From: Pyruvatibacter sp.
Lineage (GTDB): Bacteria > Pseudomonadota > Alphaproteobacteria > CGMCC-115125
NCBI RefSeq assembly: GCF_040219635.1
Contig: NZ_JAVJSC010000009.1
Span: 310,001 to 374,000 of the forward strand
DNA: 64,000 nt
Direction of reading: 5' to 3'
Shown here: positions 27,204 to 37,040 of the stretch, piece by piece
How the letters are laid out: each line of letters opens with the position of its first letter
Numbering within the stretch: the stretch's first letter is position 1
The notes under the pieces: model-generated
The model's database searches: none
Told to the model about the DNA's origin: nothing
Seen by the model: the letters and a program-made list of their open reading frames with translations, nothing else
Translations under genes and position numbers: made by a program

Positions 27204-28115
27204 ATGCAGAACGGCATATTTGCCTGGGCAGAAGCGCTTGAAACCGCCACGCGGGATGTACTCACGCAAGTCTTTGCCTATGTACCGCAGCTCGCGGGTG
27301 CCTTGCTGTTACTCCTCATCGGCTGGCTGACCGCGCGCATTACCCGGCTGGTGCTGGTGCGTGGTACAGGTGCTGTCGCCTCGGCGCTGGGGCGCATCGC
27401 CCCTGCCCCTGTCAGCCGCAGACTGTCGCCGTCGTCCCAGGCGGTCACGATTGTTGGTCAGATCGGATTTTGGGCCGTGCTGCTGCTTTTTATTACGGCT
27501 GCCGCTGAGGCGGCCGCATTGCCCATCCTCTCTGCCTGGCTCGACCAGATTGTTGCCTTCATGCCGCGCGCATTGGCGGCAGGCGTGGTGCTGCTCGTGG
27601 GTTACATCCTGTCAGGTGTCGCGCGCGATGCCGTAACCGCACCGCTTGTCGCTGCGGGTCTGGCACAAGCCCGCTTCGTGGGTGTGGTAGTGCAGGCAAC
27701 AGTGCTGGCGGCCAGCGTCATCATCGGTGTCGCGCAAATTGGCGTTGACGTTACCTTCCTCACCATCATCACGGCCATTGCCCTGGGGTCAGTGCTGGTG
27801 AGCTTCGCCGTTGCGTTCGCCCTTGGTGCCCGCGACCTGGTGGCCAATCTCATCGGCATTCAGCAGATGCGAAGCCGGTTTGTGCCCGGGCAGACCGTGC
27901 GGCTGGACAGCACCGAAGGGGAAATACTGGAGTTCACTCCTTCCGCAGTGGTGCTGGATACCGATGCCGGAACCATGACCATTCCCGGCCAGCGTTACAG
28001 CGCCACCAGCACATTGCTGCTGCCGCCCAAACCAATACAGGAGCAACCAGACAGCGCCGTCTCGTCAGGCACGAGGAACACTGGCAGCAGCACAAGCAAG
28101 AGCACAGGCGCATGA
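27204..28115 (+). CDS. MscS-type mechanosensitive channel-like protein (TM_helix family)
   Basis: From ATG 27204, with AAAGGA seven bases before, this 303-aa protein has about four transmembrane helices: YVPQLAGALLLLLIGWLTARI, the ITAAAEAAALPILSAWL region, ALAAGVVLLVGYILSGVA, and the pore-like VSFAVAFALGARDLVANLIG. A short beta domain (FVPGQTVRLDSTEGEILEFTPSAVVLDTDAGTMTIPGQ) follows, as in small MscS relatives. It probably releases solutes under membrane tension. It overlaps the next gene by four bases and leads an operon with two MgtE-related proteins. Confidence 0.85.
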   Translation: MQNGIFAWAEALETATRDVLTQVFAYVPQLAGALLLLLIGWLTARITRLVLVRGTGAVASALGRIAPAPVSRRLSPSSQAVTIVGQIGFWAVLLLFITAAAEAAALPILSAWLDQIVAFMPRALAAGVVLLVGYILSGVARDAVTAPLVAAGLAQARFVGVVVQATVLAASVIIGVAQIGVDVTFLTIITAIALGSVLVSFAVAFALGARDLVANLIGIQQMRSRFVPGQTVRLDSTEGEILEFTPSAVVLDTDAGTMTIPGQRYSATSTLLLPPKPIQEQPDSAVSSGTRNTGSSTSKSTGA

Positions 28116-28993
28116 GTGTAAATCCCGCCATTGCGTTTCAGTTTGCAAACCGTCACCCGACAGCCGCCGCTCGCGTACTTGAACGTTTGCCCCTCGACGA
28201 CATCACCACATTCTTTGATGGCCTGAGCGCAACCCGCGCCGCACCCATTTTGGCTGCAATGCCAGTGTCCGTTGCCGCCGCCTCGCTGGCTGATATGACG
28301 ACGGATCACGCGGCTGCAATCCTGCGCGCCATTCCATTTCAAAACGCCGTACGTTTGTTGCGGCTCGTAGCGCCTGCCCCGCGCGCAACCCTGCTGTCAG
28401 CCCTGCCCGCGAGCCGCGCCCGTCAAATAAGCCATGCCCTTCAACTTGCGCCAAACTCCGTCGGTGCCTGGACCGACGGGTCGCAGCCTGCGTTTGCCCG
28501 CGCCCGCAAGGTGGCGGAATGTCTTGATATTCTCAAAACAAGCCGCGCCCGCGCTCCGCAGGCCATTTATGTGGTGGACGACCATCGCCACGTTCTGGGC
28601 GAACTGCATTTGCTTGATCTGGTGCGCGCCCCGCGCGACACGCTGGTGGCAGACCTCAAACTTGCCCCCGCCGCCACCCTGCCAGCTACGCTGCCGGTTG
28701 CCAGTGCGGCGCTCGACAAACGCTGGGCCACCCACGATGTGCTGGCCGTCACCGCCCGCTCAGGAGAGCTCATTGGCGGGTTCAGCCACCGCGACCTGAT
28801 CCGGTCAATGGCAAGCCTCACCGGCGCAACGCCACAATCAGCCACCAGTGACCCCATGCTTGCAGGGCTCGTAGGCGCGTATCTCGCAACCCTGGAAGGC
28901 CTGACCGGAACACTGTTGCCGGATGCGGTACCCGCACCATCCCCCGGACGACCACACCTCACCCGCGACCCGGTGGCAGGAGGCCGCCAATGA
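28112..28993 (+). CDS. MgtE-N/CBS domain protein lacking the channel domain
   Basis: This 293-aa soluble protein resembles the cytoplasmic half of MgtE. An N-terminal helical superhelix (about 1-115) contains repeats such as DHAAAILRAIPFQNAVRLL, and a degenerate CBS pair (about 145-230) contains IYVVDDHRHVLGELHLLDL. No transmembrane segment follows. It overlaps its neighbours by four bases on each side, so it is translationally coupled to the channel upstream and full MgtE downstream. A regulatory partner of either channel is a reasonable inference. A Pro-rich tail ends the protein. Confidence 0.78.
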   Translation: MSVNPAIAFQFANRHPTAAARVLERLPLDDITTFFDGLSATRAAPILAAMPVSVAAASLADMTTDHAAAILRAIPFQNAVRLLRLVAPAPRATLLSALPASRARQISHALQLAPNSVGAWTDGSQPAFARARKVAECLDILKTSRARAPQAIYVVDDHRHVLGELHLLDLVRAPRDTLVADLKLAPAATLPATLPVASAALDKRWATHDVLAVTARSGELIGGFSHRDLIRSMASLTGATPQSATSDPMLAGLVGAYLATLEGLTGTLLPDAVPAPSPGRPHLTRDPVAGGRQ

Positions 28994-30324
28994 GAACCAC
29001 ATATTCAGGCCATCATACCAGCCATGACGCAAGCCATGCCATCAGCCAGCTCACCAAGCGCTATCTGCTGGATTTCCCCGCAGAGGCGGCCCATGAGCTT
29101 GAAGCCCTTGAGACCATCGAGGCCGCGACCAGCCTCAATGGTCAGAACGCAGACGTTCTGATGCATGTCTTTGGTTACCTGACCCCGCACCATGCCGCCG
29201 ATCTGCTGCTGGCGCTTGAGCCTGATGTTCAGCATGGCCTGCTCAGCGAAATGCCCCCCGGCGAGGCCGCCACCATTGCAGGCCAACTGACCGAAGATGA
29301 CCGCATGGCGCTGTTTGCCGGGCTCAACGAAGACATTCGCGCCGACCTTGAACGCACAATGTCGTATCCCACTGACTCAGCCGGGCACATGATGGATACG
29401 CATTTTGCCGTCTTCCGCCAGACCGACACTGTTGAACAGGCGCTGGAAACAATCCGCCAGAAACGCCTGCGCACCACCCGCAGTGTATTTCTGGTGGATG
29501 ATGCCAACCGCCTGACCGCCCGCGTCACGGTTCAGGATCTCGCCGTCTCGCGCCCGTCCGAACCTCTGCACGATATTGCCATACCCGTTGTTGCCAGTGT
29601 CGATGCCCTGATGCCGCGCGATCAGGTGGCTGACGTGGTGGATAAAACCCACGCCGCCGACCTGCCGGTGACCGATTTTGACGGTCGCGTTATCGGCATG
29701 CTGTATCACGACAAGCTGGTGCAGGCCGTAGCTGAAGACGCCACCGCCGACCTGCAGACCATGGTGGGCGCCAGTGCCGACGAGCGGGCCTTGTCGCCGC
29801 CGCTGTTTGCCGTGCGCAAACGCCTGCCATGGTTACAGATCAACCTGCTGACCGCCTTCATGGCGGCGGCCGTTGTCGGCATTTTTGAAGAAACCATCGC
29901 CGCCTTCACAGCTCTCGCCGTGCTGCTGCCGGTGGTCGCAGGCCAATCCGGCAACACCGGCGCGCAGGCCCTCGCCGTCACCATGCGCGGCCTCGCCTTG
30001 CGCGAAATCTCCCTGCGCCAATGGAAGCGCGTGATGACCAAGGAAGCCGTCGCCGGTTTCGTCAACGGCCTTGCGGTGGCTGCCACCTGCGGCATTGGCG
30101 TTTACCTGTGGAGCGGATCACTGGGCCTTGTCGCCGTCATCATGTCATCAATGGTGATGGCAATGGTGATGGCAGGCCTCGCCGGTGCCGTCGTGCCCAT
30201 CGTGCTGACGCGCCTTGGTCAGGACCCTGCCACCGCCTCCAGCATCATCCTCACAACGGTGACGGACATAGCGGGGTTCTTCTCGTTTTTGGGGATTGCG
30301 ACACTGCTGATGGCGTTTTTGTAA
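28990..30324 (+). CDS. mgtE: Magnesium transporter MgtE
   Basis: This 444-aa protein has an MgtE N-terminal domain (about 35-135), a CBS pair (about 140-260, with RSVFLVDDANRLTARVTVQDL) and five transmembrane helices (about 285-444). The signature LPVVAGQSGNTGAQALAVTMRG forms the pore region, and the conserved Asp of TTVTDIAGFFSF corresponds to the Mg2+ selectivity residue of the T. thermophilus channel. It admits Mg2+ gated by cytosolic Mg2+ binding to the N/CBS domains. It is the last gene of a three-gene operon and ends at a strong terminator. Confidence 0.94.
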   Translation: MRTTYSGHHTSHDASHAISQLTKRYLLDFPAEAAHELEALETIEAATSLNGQNADVLMHVFGYLTPHHAADLLLALEPDVQHGLLSEMPPGEAATIAGQLTEDDRMALFAGLNEDIRADLERTMSYPTDSAGHMMDTHFAVFRQTDTVEQALETIRQKRLRTTRSVFLVDDANRLTARVTVQDLAVSRPSEPLHDIAIPVVASVDALMPRDQVADVVDKTHAADLPVTDFDGRVIGMLYHDKLVQAVAEDATADLQTMVGASADERALSPPLFAVRKRLPWLQINLLTAFMAAAVVGIFEETIAAFTALAVLLPVVAGQSGNTGAQALAVTMRGLALREISLRQWKRVMTKEAVAGFVNGLAVAATCGIGVYLWSGSLGLVAVIMSSMVMAMVMAGLAGAVVPIVLTRLGQDPATASSIILTTVTDIAGFFSFLGIATLLMAFL

Positions 30325-30345
30325 AAACCGCTGCGCCATAAACGC

Positions 30346-30382
30346 AAAAGCCCCGGAGGTGACCATCACCTCCGGGGCTTTT
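30346..30382. terminator. Bidirectional intrinsic terminator between mgtE and rpoD
   Basis: A perfect inverted repeat of 17 bp, AAAAGCCCCGGAGGTGA and its complement, surrounds a three-base loop. The A-run on one side and T-run on the other let it act on both strands, fitting the convergent genes on its flanks. Confidence 0.93.
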
Positions 30383-30404
30383 GATATCTGAAACCAAACC
30401 CGCC

Positions 30405-32453
<2,049 letters not shown>

Positions 32454-32732
32454 GGGGTCGTGCCGCTCCTAAACGCGTCCCGATATGAGGCACCGAGTGC
32501 CGCCACTACCGGGAAGGTCATGTTATGCCGAACGCCCGACACGGCCTGCCAGAAAGGAGGCCGGGCCAAGCGCCCAATTCAAAAAATGCCGACGCCGCCA
32601 AAACACCTGGCAACCCCGACAACAAACCGCGAGCAATCAGCGTGCCGGTTGGGGTCGCTTTTGCCCCACTCCCGGTCGATCGCGCGTGCCCGCGTCAAAT
32701 CTCCTGTCGCGCAGGATGCCCCCTAAAATGGG

Positions 32733-34610
32733 TCACCCCGCCCTGTCGTGCGACTGCTGTTGAAGCATCAATCGCTTGATCTCCAGCAGTCGCGCGCTGT
32801 TCTCCTCGCTTGGGTCCACCTCGAACTCAGCCTCGGCGCGGGCCAGATCGGCTGCATAGCCGCCCGCCGCACACTCCTTCAACGTAGCCTCAAAGCCTTC
32901 CGCGACAACCGCAGGATCCGCATCGCCACGCGAAAAAGTGACTGTTTTCAATGCCGTATCAGACAATAGCCGATGCGCCACATGGCTCAACCCGTGAGTT
33001 TCCAAGTGGGTGTGCAGCGCTGCCCTTTCAAGCACAGTCTCGTGATGGTCCCCTCGCGCCGCTACATCTATGATTTCATTAAGCAAACTGTCAAGCGACG
33101 GGTCTGCAATACTGATCCCCGCAAGCGTCTCCGCATGGTCTGCCACCAGCCAGGGATGATTGAGCACAGTCAGCACCAAAAGTTCCTGCGCCCGGCTGGC
33201 GGCAGGCGCAGAGCCGCGCCCCAACGAACTACGCATCAGCGACGGCGTGGCACCAAAGGCTGAACGACGCGTCCGGGCGCCGACAGATCCGTTTTTGCGG
33301 GCCGCCGCCCGATCGTTCCCGCGCCGCAAAGCGCCCTGCGCGCCGCCAAGATATGCCTGCAATTGCTCTTCAAACATCTGCGCGTAATGTTCACGCACCG
33401 CCTCGTCGCGGATTTGCCGCGGTAGCGCCCGGATGGTGCGCTGAAACTCGGCCCGTCGCTCCGGCGTATCAATCCGCCGCCCGGTCACTTCCTTTTCCCA
33501 CACCACTTTATAAAGCGGCCGCGCCTGCGCGATGACATCCCGCATGGCATCAGCGCCCTGCGTCTTGATGAGATCATCCGGGTCTTTGCCGTCGGGCAAA
33601 AACGCAAACCGCACCGAGTGGCCGGGCTTGAGCACCGGCAGCGCCCGTTCAGCCGCACGGTATGCCGCCGCCTGCCCGGCGCGATCCCCGTCGAAACACA
33701 ACACAGGCTCAGGCGCAAGCCGCCACAACAGGGAAATCTGATCTTCCGTCAGCGCCGTGCCCAATGGTGCCACTGCATGGGTCAGCCCCGCCTGCGCCAA
33801 TGCGATAACATCCATGTAGCCTTCGGCCACCAGCACCGCCTGCGCATCAAACGCAGGCTTACGCGCGCGGGCAAAATTGTAAACAATCGAGCCCTTATGA
33901 AAAAGCGGCGTGTCCGGACTATTCAGATACTTTGCAGGTACATCTGCTGAAAGCGCCCGGCCACCAAACGCAATAGTGCGCCCGCGTGCGTCACCAATGG
34001 GAAACATGATGCGATCACGGAACCGGTCATAGGGCTCGCCAATGCCTTCACTATGAATGACCAGCCCGGCTTCCGCCATCTGCGCATCTGTAATGTTGCG
34101 CGCCTGCAGGTGCCCGCGAAGGGCCTGCCGGTCTGCGGGCGCATAACCCATGCCGAACTCGGCTATGGTCGCAGCGTTTAACCCGCGACGCTCAATATAG
34201 GCCCGCGCTTGCGCCGCCTGGCCACCTTTGAGCTGATCCCTGAAAAACGCATCCGCCATTTCCATGACGTCGATCAGGCCCGCGCGCTTTTGCTCGCGTT
34301 CCATGTCCTGCGGTGTGGCCTTGGGCAACTCAACTCCCGCCTCCCCTGCCAGCCGCTCAACGGCTTCGGGAAACGACAAGCCTTCGGTCTCGATCAGCCA
34401 GCCAAAAATGTCGCCATGCTTGCCCGACGAAAAGCAGTGATAAAACTGCTTTTCATCGTTCACAAAAAAGCTCGGCGTCTTTTCCTTGTTGAACGGCGAC
34501 AGCCCGGCAAACTCACGCCCCTTGCGCTTGAGCCCCACCTTGCGCCCAACCACCTCCGACACGCGGATACGCGCGCGGATTTCGTCCAGCAGTTGGTCTG
34601 AATAGCGCAT
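32733..34610 (-). CDS. dnaG: DNA primase
   Basis: This 625-aa primase lays RNA primers for replication. It has an N-terminal CHC2-type domain (about 1-100), the catalytic core with the TOPRIM fold (VAEGYMDVIALAQAG, CFDGDRAGQAA), and a C-terminal helicase-binding region. The zinc-binding positions are mostly lost: S38 and N41 replace Cys and His in the SPFNKEKTPSF motif, and S62 replaces the last Cys in HCFSSGKHGD. This is known for alphaproteobacterial primases as I recall them. It is followed on the same strand by rpoD. Confidence 0.96.
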   Translation of the reverse strand: MRYSDQLLDEIRARIRVSEVVGRKVGLKRKGREFAGLSPFNKEKTPSFFVNDEKQFYHCFSSGKHGDIFGWLIETEGLSFPEAVERLAGEAGVELPKATPQDMEREQKRAGLIDVMEMADAFFRDQLKGGQAAQARAYIERRGLNAATIAEFGMGYAPADRQALRGHLQARNITDAQMAEAGLVIHSEGIGEPYDRFRDRIMFPIGDARGRTIAFGGRALSADVPAKYLNSPDTPLFHKGSIVYNFARARKPAFDAQAVLVAEGYMDVIALAQAGLTHAVAPLGTALTEDQISLLWRLAPEPVLCFDGDRAGQAAAYRAAERALPVLKPGHSVRFAFLPDGKDPDDLIKTQGADAMRDVIAQARPLYKVVWEKEVTGRRIDTPERRAEFQRTIRALPRQIRDEAVREHYAQMFEEQLQAYLGGAQGALRRGNDRAAARKNGSVGARTRRSAFGATPSLMRSSLGRGSAPAASRAQELLVLTVLNHPWLVADHAETLAGISIADPSLDSLLNEIIDVAARGDHHETVLERAALHTHLETHGLSHVAHRLLSDTALKTVTFSRGDADPAVVAEGFEATLKECAAGGYAADLARAEAEFEVDPSEENSARLLEIKRLMLQQQSHDRAG

Positions 34611-34664
34611 GGCGGCAATGATGCGGCGGACAGGCGGGCGGAGTCGAGGGGCTGAGTGGTCCGC

Positions 34665-35114
34665 CTAGCTCAACAAGTCCTTCACCGCCTTGCTGGCCTG
34701 GGCAAAATCCATCTGGCCCGCATATTTTTCCTTCAGTACGCCCATGCATTTGCCCATGTCCTTGAGGCCCTCGGCACCGAGGTCGGCAATGACCTGCCTG
34801 CAGGCGGCATTCACTGCATCATCGCCAAGCTGGCGGGGCAAGAATCCTTCAATAATGGCCAGTTCCTCACGCTCCTGCGTGGCGAGCTCAAGACGTCCGG
34901 CCTCTTCGTACATGTCCGCTGATTCGCGGCGCTGCTTCATCATCTTGGCGAGGATCTGGAGGATTTCGGCATCGCTCACCGCATCCTTGCCCTCGCTGCG
35001 GGCATTGATGTCGCGGTCTTTGACGGCAGCCGTAATCAACCGCAACGTCGCCAGACGGCGCTTGTCGCCTGCCTTGAGAGCATCTTTCATGGCCGCATTG
35101 AATGTGTCGCGCAT
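34665..35114 (-). CDS. GatB/YqeY domain protein
   Basis: From ATG 35114 the protein has 149 residues and begins MRDTFNAAMKDALKAGDKRRLATLRL, the normal YqeY start; 18 more upstream codons are not family-like. The domain is related to the tRNA-binding tail of GatB and of some glutaminyl-tRNA synthetases. The family often lies upstream of dnaG and rpoD, as here. Its own role is not established, but tRNA binding is likely. The ribosome-binding site is weak. Confidence 0.9.
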   Translation of the reverse strand: MRDTFNAAMKDALKAGDKRRLATLRLITAAVKDRDINARSEGKDAVSDAEILQILAKMMKQRRESADMYEEAGRLELATQEREELAIIEGFLPRQLGDDAVNAACRQVIADLGAEGLKDMGKCMGVLKEKYAGQMDFAQASKAVKDLLS

Positions 35115-35297
35115 CGGTGCCGTGTCTTTCTGTTTGCAGGCATCAGCCGCGATCCCACTCAAAGTCACATAAGCGGAACCGCAAACACGATGTGGGCATG
35201 AAAGCCCTCAAAGGCAAATAGCATCCGCCCAGCGGCGCAGCGCCACAAGGCATTCTAAGCTATTGTTTTTAATACGTTTATCAGCCCATTTCACGGG

Positions 35298-35326
35298 TTG
35301 ACGCGGGGCCGTGCCGCCGCTATTTT
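35298..35326 (+). promoter_or_regulatory. Candidate carA promoter
   Basis: TTGACG (35298-35303) and TATTTT (35321-35326) are separated by exactly 17 bases, about 120 bases before the carA start. The 331-base space between yqeY and carA (35115-35445) contains this element and an AT-rich tract at 35258-35290; I see no gene in it. Confidence 0.55.
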
Positions 35327-35445
35327 CCGCGCCAATTTGCGCATAGTTGAGCCTTTTTCAAGTCCCCAACCGCAAAACCCTGTTATCACTGCCGCGCGCT
35401 TCATTCAGATTCGCGGCCTTTTTTGCCCTCAAGGGAGCCTTCCTC

Positions 35446-36705
35446 ATGGCTGAGCCCACACCCGACGCCCGCCCGCCCGTAACCGGGATGGGGGGAGTCG
35501 AGGCCGCGGGCACGCCCGGCGAGCACACCCAAGGCTGGGAACACGAAGACACCCCAACGACGGCCCGCGTTGTGCTGGCAGACGGCACGGTGTTTGAAGG
35601 CCATGGCGTGGGCGCAACGGGGGCAGCGCCGGGCGAAGTGTGTTTCAACACTGCCATCACCGGCTATCAGGAAGTGCTGACAGACCCCTCCTACGCGGGG
35701 CAGATCATTACGTTCACGTTCCCCCATATCGGCAATGTCGGCACCAATGCCGAGGATATGGAAACCTCCAACGACAATGCCGAAGCTGGCGTCATCGGCT
35801 GCATTCTCAAGGCCGACATCACCGAGCCTGCCAACTACCGTTCGACGCAGCATCTGGACGCCTGGCTCAAGCAGCGCGGCATCATTGGCATATCAGGTCT
35901 TGACACCCGCGCGCTCACCAATCTGATCCGCGAAAACGGTATGCCCAACGGCGTGATTGCCCACGCGCCGGACGGCGTATTCGACATTCCCGCTCTCACC
36001 CAACAGGCCAGGAGCTTTCCCGGCCTTGAGGGCATGGAACTGGCGGGCAAGGTCACAACATCCCAGCAATATGACTGGGACGAAACAAGCTGGGTGTGGG
36101 GCAAAACCTATGGGCACCTTGCCAGCGCCAAACACCATGTTGTGGCGCTGGACTTCGGCGCCAAACGCAACATCCTGCGCCTGCTGGCAGACCAGGGATG
36201 CGCGGTAACGGTCGTGCCCGCCACCTCAACCGCCGATGATATTCTGGCACTGAACCCGGACGGTATTTTTCTGGCCAACGGCCCCGGCGACCCCGCCGCA
36301 ACCGCCGACTACGCCCTTCCCGAAATCAAGAAACTGGTGGATAGCGGCAAGCCCATTTTCGGCATCTGCCTTGGCCACCAGTTGCTGGGCCGGGCGCTGG
36401 GCGGCACCACCCGGAAAATGCATCAGGGCCACCACGGGGCCAATCACCCGGTAAAAGATTTTACCACTGGCAAAGTCGAAATCACGTCAATGAACCACGG
36501 CTTTGCCGTGGACGCAGCCTCCCTGCCCGACACCGTGACGGAAACCCACCGCTCGCTGTTCGACGGCTCAAACGCCGGCCTTGAAGCCTTCGGCGGCCGT
36601 GTATTCTCCGTCCAGCACCACCCCGAAGCCTCCCCTGGCCCCCAAGACAGCCACTACCTGTTCGCCCGCTTCGCAGACCGCATGGCGGAGGCAAAGGGCA
36701 AGTGA
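35446..36705 (+). CDS. carA: Carbamoyl-phosphate synthase small (glutaminase) subunit
   Basis: This 419-aa subunit hydrolyses glutamine and passes ammonia to CarB for arginine and pyrimidine synthesis. The CPSase small domain (about 40-180) contains FNTAITGYQEVLTDPSYAGQI. The class I glutamine amidotransferase domain follows, with the nucleophile Cys in FGICLGHQLLGRAL and the His/Glu pair in VQHHPEASPGP. ATG 35446 has AAGGGAG eight bases before it. The first 40 residues (MAEPTPDARPPVTG onward) are an extra, low-complexity extension beyond the usual CarA start. Confidence 0.96.
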   Translation: MAEPTPDARPPVTGMGGVEAAGTPGEHTQGWEHEDTPTTARVVLADGTVFEGHGVGATGAAPGEVCFNTAITGYQEVLTDPSYAGQIITFTFPHIGNVGTNAEDMETSNDNAEAGVIGCILKADITEPANYRSTQHLDAWLKQRGIIGISGLDTRALTNLIRENGMPNGVIAHAPDGVFDIPALTQQARSFPGLEGMELAGKVTTSQQYDWDETSWVWGKTYGHLASAKHHVVALDFGAKRNILRLLADQGCAVTVVPATSTADDILALNPDGIFLANGPGDPAATADYALPEIKKLVDSGKPIFGICLGHQLLGRALGGTTRKMHQGHHGANHPVKDFTTGKVEITSMNHGFAVDAASLPDTVTETHRSLFDGSNAGLEAFGGRVFSVQHHPEASPGPQDSHYLFARFADRMAEAKGK

Positions 36706-36716
36706 CGCTTTCGCCT

Positions 36717-37007
36717 CTATGCCAAAGCCTGCGCCGTATCGAGCAGGGTCTGCCGGATCGAGCCGGGGTCGTTGCGGACCTGTGCGCCCGACAGCGACAG
36801 GACGCGCCAGCCGGTGTCGATCAGGCTGTCTGTACGCGGATCATCGGGGGCGGCGTCGAGCAGGATGGCAAGGCGGAGTTCGGCGCTGGCGAAGTCAGCA
36901 TCAACACAGCCAGCAACTGCGCCTTCCGCAAAGCAATGCGGCTCAAGGCGGTAGTAGCTGAACATGTCCGCCAACATGCGGCGGGCGAGTATGTGTTCGT
37001 CAGTCAT
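36717..37007 (-). CDS. Hypothetical protein encoded antisense between carA and carB
   Basis: A 96-aa frame fills the carA-carB gap on the opposite strand. It starts MTDEHILARRMLADMF and continues with ADFASAELRLAILLDA and SLIDTGWRVLSLSG. The AELRL and GWRVL blocks faintly recall the endonuclease-like DUF559 fold, members of which I recall near carAB in other alphaproteobacteria. The catalytic residues of that fold are not evident. The ribosome-binding site is poor. It could be a relic or chance. Confidence 0.45.
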   Translation of the reverse strand: MTDEHILARRMLADMFSYYRLEPHCFAEGAVAGCVDADFASAELRLAILLDAAPDDPRTDSLIDTGWRVLSLSGAQVRNDPGSIRQTLLDTAQALA

Positions 37008-37040
37008 ATTTCAAATCTAGTTCGCAAAGCCCGTTAAACC

